Under the pieces are notes generated by a model that saw only the letters and a list, made by a program, of their open reading frames with translations, did not search any database and was not told the origin of the DNA. From Ferruginibacter sp. HRS2-29 (GTDB lineage Bacteria > Bacteroidota > Bacteroidia > Chitinophagales > Chitinophagaceae): 64,000 bases of DNA. The translations under genes and the position numbers were made by a program. Location of the stretch: positions 1 through 64,000 of the forward strand of contig NZ_RJUB01000123.1 in the NCBI RefSeq assembly GCF_024343615.1, given 5' to 3'. Each line of letters starts with the position of its first letter. Position 1 is the stretch's first letter. Positions 53,655 through 62,062 of this stretch are shown piece by piece.

Positions 53655-56600
53655 ATGGCAAAGTTCAGTAGAATAATTTTCATTTCCTCACTTTTGATCA
53701 TTGCGGCCACAGGTAGCTTTGCCCAGGTAAACGCGGTTACTTTTGGCAAGAACCGGCTGCAGTTCAAAAAATTCAAATGGCAATATTACCAGACGAAGAA
53801 TTTCAATGTATACTTCTACGAGGGAGGTCAGGAACTTGCAAAATACGTAGCACAGGCGGCAGAAAAGGAATTGCCCGAAATAGAAGCCGCTACTGAATAC
53901 AGTCTTCAGCGAAGGGCGAATATCATTTTGTATAATAATTATACAGACAGGAAACAAACGAATATCGGGCTTGAAACCGACATCATTGCTGCAGGGAATG
54001 TAACGAGGCTGGTGAACAATAAAATGGTTGTATTTTATGATGCCAACCATGCCAACCTCAAAAGGCAGGTAAGGCAGGGCATTGCAGATATCATTACCAA
54101 AAATCTTTTATTCGGTGATGATATAGGCGAAGTAGCCGGCAACCAGACTTTACTGGATCTCCCGGTTTGGCTTACGGATGGTTATGTAGCTTACGTGGGC
54201 GAAAACTGGAATACCGACCTGGATGATGAGCTGAAAAGCGAAATGCTGAGCGGTAATTATTCAAAATTTTCCAAATTCTCATTTGAAAAACCGTTGCTGG
54301 CCGGCCATGCTTTCTGGTATTTCATAGAAGAAAAATATAAAAAAGAGAATGTCACTTATTTCCTTTACCTGGCACGTACTTATAAGAACCTGAATAAAGC
54401 AAGTGTTCAGATCACGAAGAAAAAGTTCAACGAATTGCTGCAGGAATTCATGGAATACAATGAGGAAAAGTATTACAAGGATATCACCCGCCGCAAAGGT
54501 TATCCGAAAGGAAATTATATAGAAGGTTTCGACATCAGCAAAAGGCTTAATTATTATCGCTTCAATGTGAACCCCAATAAAAAAGATAATTCCTACGTGG
54601 TAACACAATTTAAAAAAGGAATTGTGAGGGTGATCCTAAACATTGATTATGAAAATAAGACCTTGTTGAAATACGGTATCCGCACGTACGAAAATTCCAT
54701 GAACCCTAATTATCCGTTGATGGCCTGGGACCCGAAAGGCACCCGCATCTCGGTGATCTATTCCGAAGAAGGAAAGCTGAAATTATTTGTGTATGATATC
54801 ATTACAAGGATAAAAACAAAGATCGACCTCACCGAACAATTCGACCAGGTGCAGGATGTGAAATACATGCTCAATAGCGGTACCCTGCTGCTTTCGGCAG
54901 TAAAGAACGGCCATGCGGATATTTTCACGCTCAATCTTCAGAATGAGAAAGTACAACAGATCACCAATGATGTGTACGACAACCTCGATGCATCGTTTGT
55001 AGCTTTTCCCAACAAGACCGGTATCATCTTCAGCAGCAACCGCCCATCGGCGAATGCAAAAAGCAGCGATACTGTTTTGCCGAGCAACAATCGTTACAAT
55101 GTATTCCTGATCACAGATTTTGGCGACAAGCCGGAACTTAACCAGATATCGCAGCTCACCAACCTGAAATATGGCAATGCCCGTTTCCCGATGCAATACA
55201 ACCAGAACCACTTCACTTTTGTAAGCGATGAAAATGGTATCAACAACAGGTATGCAGGTTTCTTCACCACCAAAAAAGCAGGGCTTGATACGTTGGTGCT
55301 GATCGGCGAAGAAATACTGAGGAACCCTTCTCCAAAAGATGTGGACAGCACATTGAGAGTGTATAAAAAAACAGATGTGGATTCAGTGGCGGTGGTTTCC
55401 GTTTCGGAAGATTCGGCTTATAGTTTCCCGCTCACCAACTACCCGAGCGGGCTTGCTGAAACGAGGATCGCGGGTGATAACAACCAGGTAAGTGAAGTGA
55501 CCCGCCAGAGCGACGAAAAAGTTCTCTACAAGCTGAAGATAGACGAGATGACGCTCAATCGCAGGAACGTTACGGCGCAGCCTACTGAATATGCCAAAAA
55601 GCTGATGCGGGAAAGCAGGCTTACCAGCACACAGCCAGGGCCCATTACACCTAATAAACCTGTTAACAATACTCCTGAGCCTGTAAAGAAACAGGATGAT
55701 TTTTTCCAGAATGAATTCTCTAACGAGAAAAAAGATACGAGCCAGGCCAATACTACAGCGAAGTCAAATGATCCGACAACAAACGAGGAAAATTTCTCCA
55801 ACCTTACTCCCTACCAGGAAGAGAGTGTATTAAAATCGGCTAAGCTTTACCGTTATAAACCGTTGAAATTTTCTGCGGATTTCGGAGGTGCAAGCCTGAC
55901 TAATAATATTCTGATCAACCGTTACCAGGTGTACGGTGGTGGTTCGGGCCCAATTCAGCTCACCAGTTCTTCGCCACTGAACGGGCTTTTCAAACTTGGT
56001 ACATCCGATCTGATGGAAGACATAAAGATCAATGGGGCTTTCAAGATCGGGACCAACCTGAAAGACAACGAATGGCTGATGAATTACCAGAACCTCAAAC
56101 GCAGGTTCGACTGGGGACTGACCTACTATCGTAATGTTCAGAATACGGATATTGGCCTTACTGACGCCAGTGGCAATCTGCTGGCCAGTTACCCTGGAAA
56201 GATCTTTACTAATCTGTACCAGGCAAATGTTTCTTATCCGTTTGATGAAGCAAAAAGCCTTCGCCTTTCAGGCGGGCTGCGGTCAGAAAATATACAGGTG
56301 CTGATCACAGATAATATCAGTCCATTCATTGATATCAGAAGGAGATTGTACTCCGTTTCACACCTTGAATTTGTATACGACAATAGTCTGAATACCGCTA
56401 CCAATATCTGGAACGGCCTGCGTTATAAAGTTTATGCCGACTGGAATGTGCAGGTTGGTAAAAAAGAAACGATGGCTGGCCGCAATACTTACAATGTGGG
56501 GCTTGATGCAAGATACTACTACCCGATCTACCGCAACTTCATCTGGGCAGGAAGGGCCGCAGCTGATTTCAGCTTTGGTAATCAGAAGATCATTTATTAC

Positions 56601-57122
56601 CTCGGTGGTACAGATGGCTGGCTGATGTTTGGCAACAATCAAAAAAGTAATGGCGGTTACCGTTATTTTAACGAAGCGAACAAACCTGCCAATGATCAGG
56701 AATATGCTTTCCAGGGACTGGCTGTAAATATGAGGGGTTATATCCAAAACCTTGCGAGTGGCAACAACGCGGTGGTCATCAACAGTGAATTCAGGTTGCC
56801 GGTTTGGTCTACGTTTTTCGACAAAACCGTAAATAATGCATTCGTAAGGGATTTCCAGATCGTTCAGTTCATCGACCTTGGTACTGCATGGAACGGAGGA
56901 TATGAAGGCATCAAAAGACCAAGCAATACTTATGTTGATCAAAATGGCAGTGTAAGTGTAAAGGTGAAAGCCGGTGGTGTAGGGCCTTTCGCTGGCGGTT
57001 ATGGATTTGGTGCAAGAAGCACGCTGCTGGGTTATTTCGTAAAATTTGATGCCGGATGGCCGATGGATGGTTTCTTCAAAGGAAAGCCGGTATATTATTT
57101 CAGCTTAGGGCTTGATTTTTAA
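53655..57122 (+). CDS. Large outer-membrane protein: peptidase-MA-like, TolB/PD40 propeller and Omp85-like barrel
   Basis: An 1155-residue protein with a signal peptide (to about GSFAQ). Parts in order: a peptidase-MA-like domain (about 30-270) in which the HExxH is replaced by RQVRQGIADI and the later Glu by WLTDG; a beta-propeller with PD40-type strands (about 300-520; YPLMAWDPKGTRISVIYSEEG, GIIFSSNRP); a linker rich in Ser, Asn, Thr, Lys (about 590-740); and a C-terminal barrel resembling Omp85/surface antigen (GFGARSTLLGYFVKFDAGWP near the end, final Phe). The role is unknown; the mix suggests outer-membrane assembly or secretion. Confidence 0.75.
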   Translation: MAKFSRIIFISSLLIIAATGSFAQVNAVTFGKNRLQFKKFKWQYYQTKNFNVYFYEGGQELAKYVAQAAEKELPEIEAATEYSLQRRANIILYNNYTDRKQTNIGLETDIIAAGNVTRLVNNKMVVFYDANHANLKRQVRQGIADIITKNLLFGDDIGEVAGNQTLLDLPVWLTDGYVAYVGENWNTDLDDELKSEMLSGNYSKFSKFSFEKPLLAGHAFWYFIEEKYKKENVTYFLYLARTYKNLNKASVQITKKKFNELLQEFMEYNEEKYYKDITRRKGYPKGNYIEGFDISKRLNYYRFNVNPNKKDNSYVVTQFKKGIVRVILNIDYENKTLLKYGIRTYENSMNPNYPLMAWDPKGTRISVIYSEEGKLKLFVYDIITRIKTKIDLTEQFDQVQDVKYMLNSGTLLLSAVKNGHADIFTLNLQNEKVQQITNDVYDNLDASFVAFPNKTGIIFSSNRPSANAKSSDTVLPSNNRYNVFLITDFGDKPELNQISQLTNLKYGNARFPMQYNQNHFTFVSDENGINNRYAGFFTTKKAGLDTLVLIGEEILRNPSPKDVDSTLRVYKKTDVDSVAVVSVSEDSAYSFPLTNYPSGLAETRIAGDNNQVSEVTRQSDEKVLYKLKIDEMTLNRRNVTAQPTEYAKKLMRESRLTSTQPGPITPNKPVNNTPEPVKKQDDFFQNEFSNEKKDTSQANTTAKSNDPTTNEENFSNLTPYQEESVLKSAKLYRYKPLKFSADFGGASLTNNILINRYQVYGGGSGPIQLTSSSPLNGLFKLGTSDLMEDIKINGAFKIGTNLKDNEWLMNYQNLKRRFDWGLTYYRNVQNTDIGLTDASGNLLASYPGKIFTNLYQANVSYPFDEAKSLRLSGGLRSENIQVLITDNISPFIDIRRRLYSVSHLEFVYDNSLNTATNIWNGLRYKVYADWNVQVGKKETMAGRNTYNVGLDARYYYPIYRNFIWAGRAAADFSFGNQKIIYYLGGTDGWLMFGNNQKSNGGYRYFNEANKPANDQEYAFQGLAVNMRGYIQNLASGNNAVVINSEFRLPVWSTFFDKTVNNAFVRDFQIVQFIDLGTAWNGGYEGIKRPSNTYVDQNGSVSVKVKAGGVGPFAGGYGFGARSTLLGYFVKFDAGWPMDGFFKGKPVYYFSLGLDF

Positions 57123-57139
57123 TTGATGTTATAAAATTT

Positions 57140-57175
57140 AAATCCCCGGACCAACCAGGTTCGGGGATTTTTTAT
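57140..57175 (+). terminator. Rho-independent terminator
   Basis: AAATCCCCGGACC pairs with GGTTCGGGGATTT (one G-U pair), followed by TTTTT. It lies 18 bp after the large gene's stop. The next 235 bp hold no gene or repeat that I can see. Confidence 0.9.
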
Positions 57176-57410
57176 TGGCCTGTATATTTCCTTTATTACA
57201 AATCGTACCTACGGAACAACATGATATTTTCAAACCTGTACCGGAAGGAGATCGTTCAGGTTACTTTTAAAATACACCCTGGCTGCGTGAATAGGCAATA
57301 AGTGAATGAATCAAAGAATTAAATTTACATATCTCCGGAAAACTTTCACAACTAATCACTAACCCCTACCCCATAAACCCTCTCCGTAGATACGGCTTGT
57401 ACAAACGGAT

Positions 57411-58067
57411 TTATCCCCGCCTTTCCTCAGACAACGCCTGCGGCAATTTTTTCAGGAAAAAATATAGCATTGTGTAAATGCCGGTAAATAAAATAGTGAT
57501 CGCCCATGTGCGGTAATTGTCAACCGGCGAAATGAAATTGCTCAATATATCCATACTCAACGCCAGCGGATCCTGGATCACATCCCAACTGTTCCAGCGC
57601 TGAAACCTGCCAAGATAAACGCCAAAAGACGCCGTGAATAATATGATCGGGACCAGCGCTGTTACTACTTTTCTTGAAAAAATATTCCGCAGGTATGATT
57701 CCACTTTTGCGAGTGACACAAACGCCATCATGATGCCGATAAAAGAAGAGGCAAATAAAAGTATCGCATCATACCACACCGCGATGTCTTTATTGTCTTC
57801 AATATGTATGAGGTCTGTAACGATGTACAAGGCGTTTGGAAAAAACAACAGCCAGGTTATAAAAAGTACGGCCTGTTTCCATTTCGCTTTACGCAAGTAT
57901 TCTGAAAAATACTGGCTGAGTATATATGGTATCCATGCCAGGAAAATATTCCAGCTAAGAAAAAGATGCTGCAAACTTCCGGTGTAAGCGATCCTGAAAC
58001 CGATCAGCAACCCGATAAAGAACAGGAAAGTGATCAGTAATCGATTGAAAGAAGATATTTTTTTCAT
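57411..58067 (-). CDS. DUF1361 family membrane protein
   Basis: A 218-residue integral membrane protein with six predicted helices. The DUF1361 signature WNIFLAWIPYILSQYF (near 39-54) and LFFPNALYIVTDLIH (near 72-86) with DAILLFASSFIGIMMAF (near 100-116) is clear, and the C-terminal YFLKKLPQ is cytoplasmic. The role is unknown. Its start overlaps the stop of the kinase gene upstream by 4 bp, so the two are translationally coupled. Last gene of a minus-strand trio. Confidence 0.85.
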   Translation of the reverse strand: MKKISSFNRLLITFLFFIGLLIGFRIAYTGSLQHLFLSWNIFLAWIPYILSQYFSEYLRKAKWKQAVLFITWLLFFPNALYIVTDLIHIEDNKDIAVWYDAILLFASSFIGIMMAFVSLAKVESYLRNIFSRKVVTALVPIILFTASFGVYLGRFQRWNSWDVIQDPLALSMDILSNFISPVDNYRTWAITILFTGIYTMLYFFLKKLPQALSEERRG

Positions 58068-58441
58068 GGTGAAATGGATGAGTGGTTAAAAAGGTGAATG
58101 ATTTTTGGAATGAAAATGATGGCTCCGCAAACCGCCGCCGCTATCGCGGTCAGCAATACCGCCCCGGCTGCCACATCTTTAATGATCTTTATCTGCGGAT
58201 GAAAATCGGTTTGTTGTACATCACAAAAACGTTCGATGGCAGTATTGACCATCTCCATAGAAATAACGAGGCCAATGCTCAGCAGGATGATCATCCATTC
58301 GTTTGCAGAGCAATTAAAAAATTGCGCCATCAATATCGCGGCCAGCGCCGCAACAAGATGAATTTTAAAATTCTGTTCGTGCGCAAAACAATAACGGATG
58401 CCCTGTCCTGCAAAATAAAATGAGCGAAAAAATTTTTTCAT
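58064..58441 (-). CDS. Undecaprenol/diacylglycerol kinase family protein (DgkA type)
   Basis: A 125-residue kinase with three membrane helices. DgkA signature: SFYFAGQGIRYCFAHEQNFKIH near residues 7-28, then EMVNTAIERFCD near 62-73 and IKDVAAGAVLLTAIAA near 87-102, where Glu, Asn and Asp bind metal and ATP. Gram-negative versions phosphorylate diacylglycerol, others undecaprenol; the sequence does not settle which. Middle gene of a trio with the Coq4-like gene (10-bp gap) and DUF1361 (4-bp overlap). Confidence 0.92.
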   Translation of the reverse strand: MKKFFRSFYFAGQGIRYCFAHEQNFKIHLVAALAAILMAQFFNCSANEWMIILLSIGLVISMEMVNTAIERFCDVQQTDFHPQIKIIKDVAAGAVLLTAIAAAVCGAIIFIPKIIHLFNHSSISP

Positions 58442-58450
58442 ATTTTAAAT

Positions 58451-58930
58451 TTAAACTACCGGAATGATCTGCCGCCGTAGCCCCACCACAGGTTCTTCCA
58501 GCAATTCAAACCATTTCCAATCGCTGATGCGTACAGCAGCTTTACCCCTCCTGTATGCTTTCCGAAATAAGTGCCAATGTTCGGGCATCGTCAAAAAACA
58601 ATAAACAACTGTTGCCGCCACCGGGAAGGAAAGATGCCCATTCCCCAGCATAAAACATTGCAGGCTCCCCTCGCCTTCGTCGGTGGTTTCATATTCCAGC
58701 AGGATGTGCTTTATATCGTGCCGGGCATAATAGGGCAACAGCTGTAAATTGTTTACATCTAAAAACTCCGCAAGTTGGTTCCCAAGGGTACCGGGTGCAA
58801 AAAAATGCAGCTCTTCTCCAGAGTACGGAAAAACGTCGTTCTTGCGGAGAAGCTTCAGCAAAGGCAAAGCCATATGATGTGTGAGATACACCAGTATCAA
58901 CGACCTTAACTTTACGATCCGCTTGTACAT
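58451..58930 (-). CDS. Coq4-like protein
   Basis: A 159-residue protein with the Coq4 zinc motif HDxxH(x11)E: H71, D72, H75, then E87 in ARHDIKHILLEYETTDEGE. N-terminal SLILVYLTHHMALPLL fits the family's hydrophobic start, and the helices around FPVAATVVYCF match the Coq4 fold. Eukaryotic and proteobacterial Coq4 acts in ubiquinone synthesis; Bacteroidota use menaquinone, so this family member must do something else or act on another prenylated compound. First of the three-gene minus-strand run. Confidence 0.8.
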   Translation of the reverse strand: MYKRIVKLRSLILVYLTHHMALPLLKLLRKNDVFPYSGEELHFFAPGTLGNQLAEFLDVNNLQLLPYYARHDIKHILLEYETTDEGEGSLQCFMLGNGHLSFPVAATVVYCFLTMPEHWHLFRKAYRRGKAAVRISDWKWFELLEEPVVGLRRQIIPVV

Positions 58931-58982
58931 TGTTTTATTATTTATTATTTAATTGTTTTATCGTTCACCCCTGTAAGGATCA

Positions 58983-60875
58983 TCACTGATCGGTTGTCGG
59001 TGGTTGGTTGTGATTGATCTGTCGTCCGTCGTCTGCATTCGCTCCGTACCAATTGATCCGCCTGCTTGCAAACATCACCAGCGACAGCACGATGAACAAA
59101 CCGATGCTTCCTACCAGCAACGCAGTATCTTCCAGGCTGATGAGGATGAATATGAATCCATAAAGGCAACCAAGTAGGGTGAAGAAAATCCCGCCCGTTT
59201 TCCAACTGTTGAAGTGTGCCTTTGCATAAAAACTGATGAGCAGTACCGTAGCCAGTGAAGCTATGATGTAGGCATGATTGAACAGGATATATTCGCTGAT
59301 GGATAATAACAATGTGTAAAATATCACAAGTGCAAGTCCTACCAAAACATACTGCACCGGGTGAAAAGGTTTCTTTTGCATCAGCTCTATGATGAAGAAG
59401 AAGGCAAAAGTGAGGCCGATGAACAGGATCGCATATTTTACGCTCCTCATGGTTTTGTCGTACTGATCGGCTGTCTGTACAAGGCTTACACCAAATTCCA
59501 TACTTTTAACCTGGGCCGAATTCGTTTTCATCACTTTTGCAAAAGGAAGGTTCGCCTGGTTAAAATTCCAGCTGGCAACAAAACCGCTATCGGAAATTTT
59601 CCTTTCGCCGGGTAAAGATTCTCCATTGAAAGATGCATTGGGCCACGCGGAACTCAATGTGTATTTACTGGCTGCAGCCAATGGCGTAAAATGCAGTTCT
59701 TCACTGCCTTTTATTTTTACCTGCATGGAAAATGGCATGCTGCCTGCCATCTGTTCCGCGGTCAGACTAACGGGAACGGATAGCCCAATATTTCCAAAAT
59801 CATCCACAGGCAAACCCGGGCTCATCAGTAGTTTCTGCCCGTTGAAATTCACATATATCTCTTCTTCGATCCCTTTGAAATCGCTCAGTGTAAAACAAAG
59901 CCTTGCATTGGCATAATCGACGTTGGCTGCCTGAATATCCTGCGGCAGGCTTACTTTGAAGGAGCCGGCAAAACTGATATCTGTTTTATAAAGCAATACT
60001 TTATAGATCGATCTCGGACGTTGTTCAGGAATTATTTTCCCATTCACATTCAGATCATTTGCCAGCAGTAAAAGCTTTGTTTTGTTAGCAACGGCCTTGC
60101 CTTCACTATTGACAAATGTATCTGTATAGGGTACTACTAAAAACGGAGCCGAAAGTGTTTGAGCATTCGCCCATTTGCTGCTGACTTCTTTCACCACTTC
60201 TTTTTGCCTTTTCTCCCTCTCGGAAATGAGGCTGTTGATAAATACGGTCGGGATAAGCATCAGCAGGATCAGCCCACCCGTTACTAAGCCTTTGATGAGG
60301 ATACGGTTGGGTTGATTGGACGCAGGAACAGGGTTGGGTGGTGTGGAATACGAAGTTTCCATGATGGTGTGTGTTTTAGATGTGTTATGAAAAAGAGTCT
60401 GACTGATAAATTGAAAGGAATCATCCGGTGCGGTATTGTCATACAGGTAATTAAAAATGCGCTTTGCAAGTAAAACAGCTGCCAGCAATGCGCTGCCAAA
60501 TAGTACACCTATTACAATCACCATTGTTTCAAAAAAAGCCAGGTGGCCGGATCCATAGAATATATCTGAAATGACACTCGCTGATGCACCGAGCAATGCA
60601 TAAGGTAGCGTTACCAGGAGAAGAAGTGCCAGCAGGCTGAAGCATCGTACCTGTATCGAAGAAAATATTCTTTTGATGAACTTTAAAGTTAAAACAAGGG
60701 TGATCAAAACCGGGGTCCTGCAGATGAGTGTCACCACGAATATTATCACAGGTACCCCAAGGTTGAAGTCGTGGGCATTTATCGACAGGCAAACATTGAT
60801 GACCAGGGCCGTAAAAAAGGCTGTCAATACCCATATCCTTGCAGAGGTACCTAATGTTGAATATTCTTTTTTCAT
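58983..60875 (-). CDS. CreD-like inner-membrane protein with N-terminal extra membrane domain
   Basis: A 630-residue protein. Residues 1-171 form a separate four-helix region (MKKEYSTLGTSARIWVL onwards). A Met at 60362 (METSYSTPPNPVPASNQPNR) then begins a full CreD-type protein of 459 residues: LMLIPTVFINSLISEREKRQ, VVPYTDTF, a beta-rich periplasmic middle, then five or six helices (KPFHPVQYVLVGLALVIFYT). CreD is associated with envelope integrity. The last 18 residues (NADDGRQINHNQPPTTDQ) are written in a gacggac/ggacaac repeat. The 60875 start keeps the two parts fused; internal initiation at 60362 is possible. Confidence 0.8.
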   Translation of the reverse strand: MKKEYSTLGTSARIWVLTAFFTALVINVCLSINAHDFNLGVPVIIFVVTLICRTPVLITLVLTLKFIKRIFSSIQVRCFSLLALLLLVTLPYALLGASASVISDIFYGSGHLAFFETMVIVIGVLFGSALLAAVLLAKRIFNYLYDNTAPDDSFQFISQTLFHNTSKTHTIMETSYSTPPNPVPASNQPNRILIKGLVTGGLILLMLIPTVFINSLISEREKRQKEVVKEVSSKWANAQTLSAPFLVVPYTDTFVNSEGKAVANKTKLLLLANDLNVNGKIIPEQRPRSIYKVLLYKTDISFAGSFKVSLPQDIQAANVDYANARLCFTLSDFKGIEEEIYVNFNGQKLLMSPGLPVDDFGNIGLSVPVSLTAEQMAGSMPFSMQVKIKGSEELHFTPLAAASKYTLSSAWPNASFNGESLPGERKISDSGFVASWNFNQANLPFAKVMKTNSAQVKSMEFGVSLVQTADQYDKTMRSVKYAILFIGLTFAFFFIIELMQKKPFHPVQYVLVGLALVIFYTLLLSISEYILFNHAYIIASLATVLLISFYAKAHFNSWKTGGIFFTLLGCLYGFIFILISLEDTALLVGSIGLFIVLSLVMFASRRINWYGANADDGRQINHNQPPTTDQ

Positions 60876-60884
60876 TTTAAAAGC

Positions 60885-60901
60885 ACTTTGTTTTTCAAAG
60901 T
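60885..60901. promoter_or_regulatory. Candidate operator 1 (ACTTTG-N5-CAAAGT)
   Basis: A perfect 6-5-6 palindrome, ending 9 bp before the CreD-fusion ATG. An identical 17-mer in opposite orientation occurs at 62004-62020. On the minus strand the shared block continues GTGCTTTTA. Confidence 0.6.
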
Positions 60902-60917
60902 ATAAATACAAAAAAAA

Positions 60918-61214
60918 TTATTTTGTAGAACGGATCATTTTTTCCAATGCTTCAATGTGCGCTTTGAATACTTTTTCACCTGCTTTGGTAATGGCATAAG
61001 TGGTGTTTGTTTTTCGGCCGATAAAGCCTTTATTGACTTTGATGATATTATTTTCTTCCAATGCCTTCAGGTGGCTGGCGAGGTTGCCATCCGTGATCTC
61101 CAGCAACTCTTTCAGCTCATTGAAATTCACCGCATCGTTCACCATGAGTGCGCTCATGATGCCGAGCCGAACACGGCTATCAAAAAGTTTATTTAAGTTG
61201 TTGATCGGATTCAC
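60918..61214 (-). CDS. Winged-helix transcriptional regulator (ArsR/PadR-like)
   Basis: A 98-residue one-domain regulator: LFDSRVRLGIMSALMVNDAV, NFNELKELLEITDGNLASHLKALEENN (recognition helix region, near 30-57) and wing TYAITKAGEKVF. It matches the short winged-helix group that sits with CreD-like or membrane genes in Bacteroidota. The start is a GTG at 61214. A palindrome in front of each of its two neighbours is the likely target. It sits between the CreD fusion (42-bp gap) and the membrane protein gene. Confidence 0.9.
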   Translation of the reverse strand: MNPINNLNKLFDSRVRLGIMSALMVNDAVNFNELKELLEITDGNLASHLKALEENNIIKVNKGFIGRKTNTTYAITKAGEKVFKAHIEALEKMIRSTK

Positions 61215-61221
61215 TTACTTT

Positions 61222-61366
61222 TTATTACACGAATTTTATCGGATTACACGAATTCGCGAAGGTTAATTATCAAATTTGTGGGCTTTAACACTCTCAAAGA
61301 ATGTATAAACTTCGAAGGTTTCACCATTCACCATTCACTATTCACTATTCACTATTCACTATTCAC
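61222..61366. repeat. Mixed-word repeat: acacgaatt left arm, ttcacta right arm
   Basis: The left side (61222-61255) holds attacacgaatt words and the right side (about 61321-61366) holds 7-bp ttcacta/ttcacca words which provide the final Ser-Glu and TAG of the membrane protein gene. The sides do not match each other; the same unmatched combination is at 8478-8636. The spacer holds CTTCGAAGG. Confidence 0.85.
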
Positions 61367-61997
61367 TTCTTTCATATTTATACCACATATATGTTCCGTA
61401 CAAAATATGCAACACCCCAAAACCCAGTGCCCAGAAGTACAACCCATATCCTACAAATAAAAGATTGATGAGGCCCACTATGATCTGGCAATAGCCAAGG
61501 TATCGTATTTCATCGAGTGTGTATTTGCTGGCGTTGATCAGCGCAAGTCCGTAAAACAACAGGCATCCCGGGGCTACAAGCCCGAAAGTGCCAAACTGCA
61601 GCAACTTGAGTAAGAATATACCGCCCACAATCAAAGGGATACTAACGTTGAAGAGTAAACGCTTTGCTGTTTTACCCCAGATTGGAATACCTTCCTTTTT
61701 ACTTTTCAGATACGTAAAGATAAAGGCGGTGATCAGGGCGGCAAAAAAAGTTCCCGCCGCTATCCAGAATAACCAGGTATTGAACAACACTTCTATCCCG
61801 GGATGAAAATCTTTATGGATATCTATGAACAGGGGGCGACAACCAAAAACATAAGGATACGCCAGCCACGCTCCTATCAATGCACAGATACCGGCACTGA
61901 TACCACTAAGCCCGCTAAGGCTGATAAAACGGCTGCTGCGTTCCATCATCCTCTTGATGTCCTGCAGGGTTTCTAAAGATTGATCATGTTCGGTCAT
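61359..61997 (-). CDS. Hypothetical membrane protein
   Basis: A 212-residue membrane protein: MTEHDQSLETLQDIKRMMERSSRFISLSG (soluble N terminus), then six predicted helices between about 30 and 205, with LSGISAGICALIGAWLAYP near 30-48 and YALINASKYTLDEIRYLGYC-type loop. Family unknown to me, but it pairs with a short winged-helix regulator here, as such proteins often do. The start at 61997 avoids a longer frame that reads the candidate operator. Its last two codons and stop come from repeat words. Confidence 0.7.
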   Translation of the reverse strand: MTEHDQSLETLQDIKRMMERSSRFISLSGLSGISAGICALIGAWLAYPYVFGCRPLFIDIHKDFHPGIEVLFNTWLFWIAAGTFFAALITAFIFTYLKSKKEGIPIWGKTAKRLLFNVSIPLIVGGIFLLKLLQFGTFGLVAPGCLLFYGLALINASKYTLDEIRYLGYCQIIVGLINLLFVGYGLYFWALGFGVLHILYGTYMWYKYERSE

Positions 61998-62003
61998 AAA
62001 AGC

Positions 62004-62020
62004 ACTTTGAAAAACAAAGT
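62004..62020. promoter_or_regulatory. Candidate operator 2 (ACTTTG-N5-CAAAGT)
   Basis: A perfect 6-5-6 palindrome, ending 6 bp before the start of the membrane protein gene. Same sequence as operator 1 in reverse orientation, with shared GTGCTTTTA flank on the minus strand. Confidence 0.6.
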
Positions 62021-62062
62021 AAATCTTTAAAATCCACATCCGCAAATAAATAAGGGGAAATT

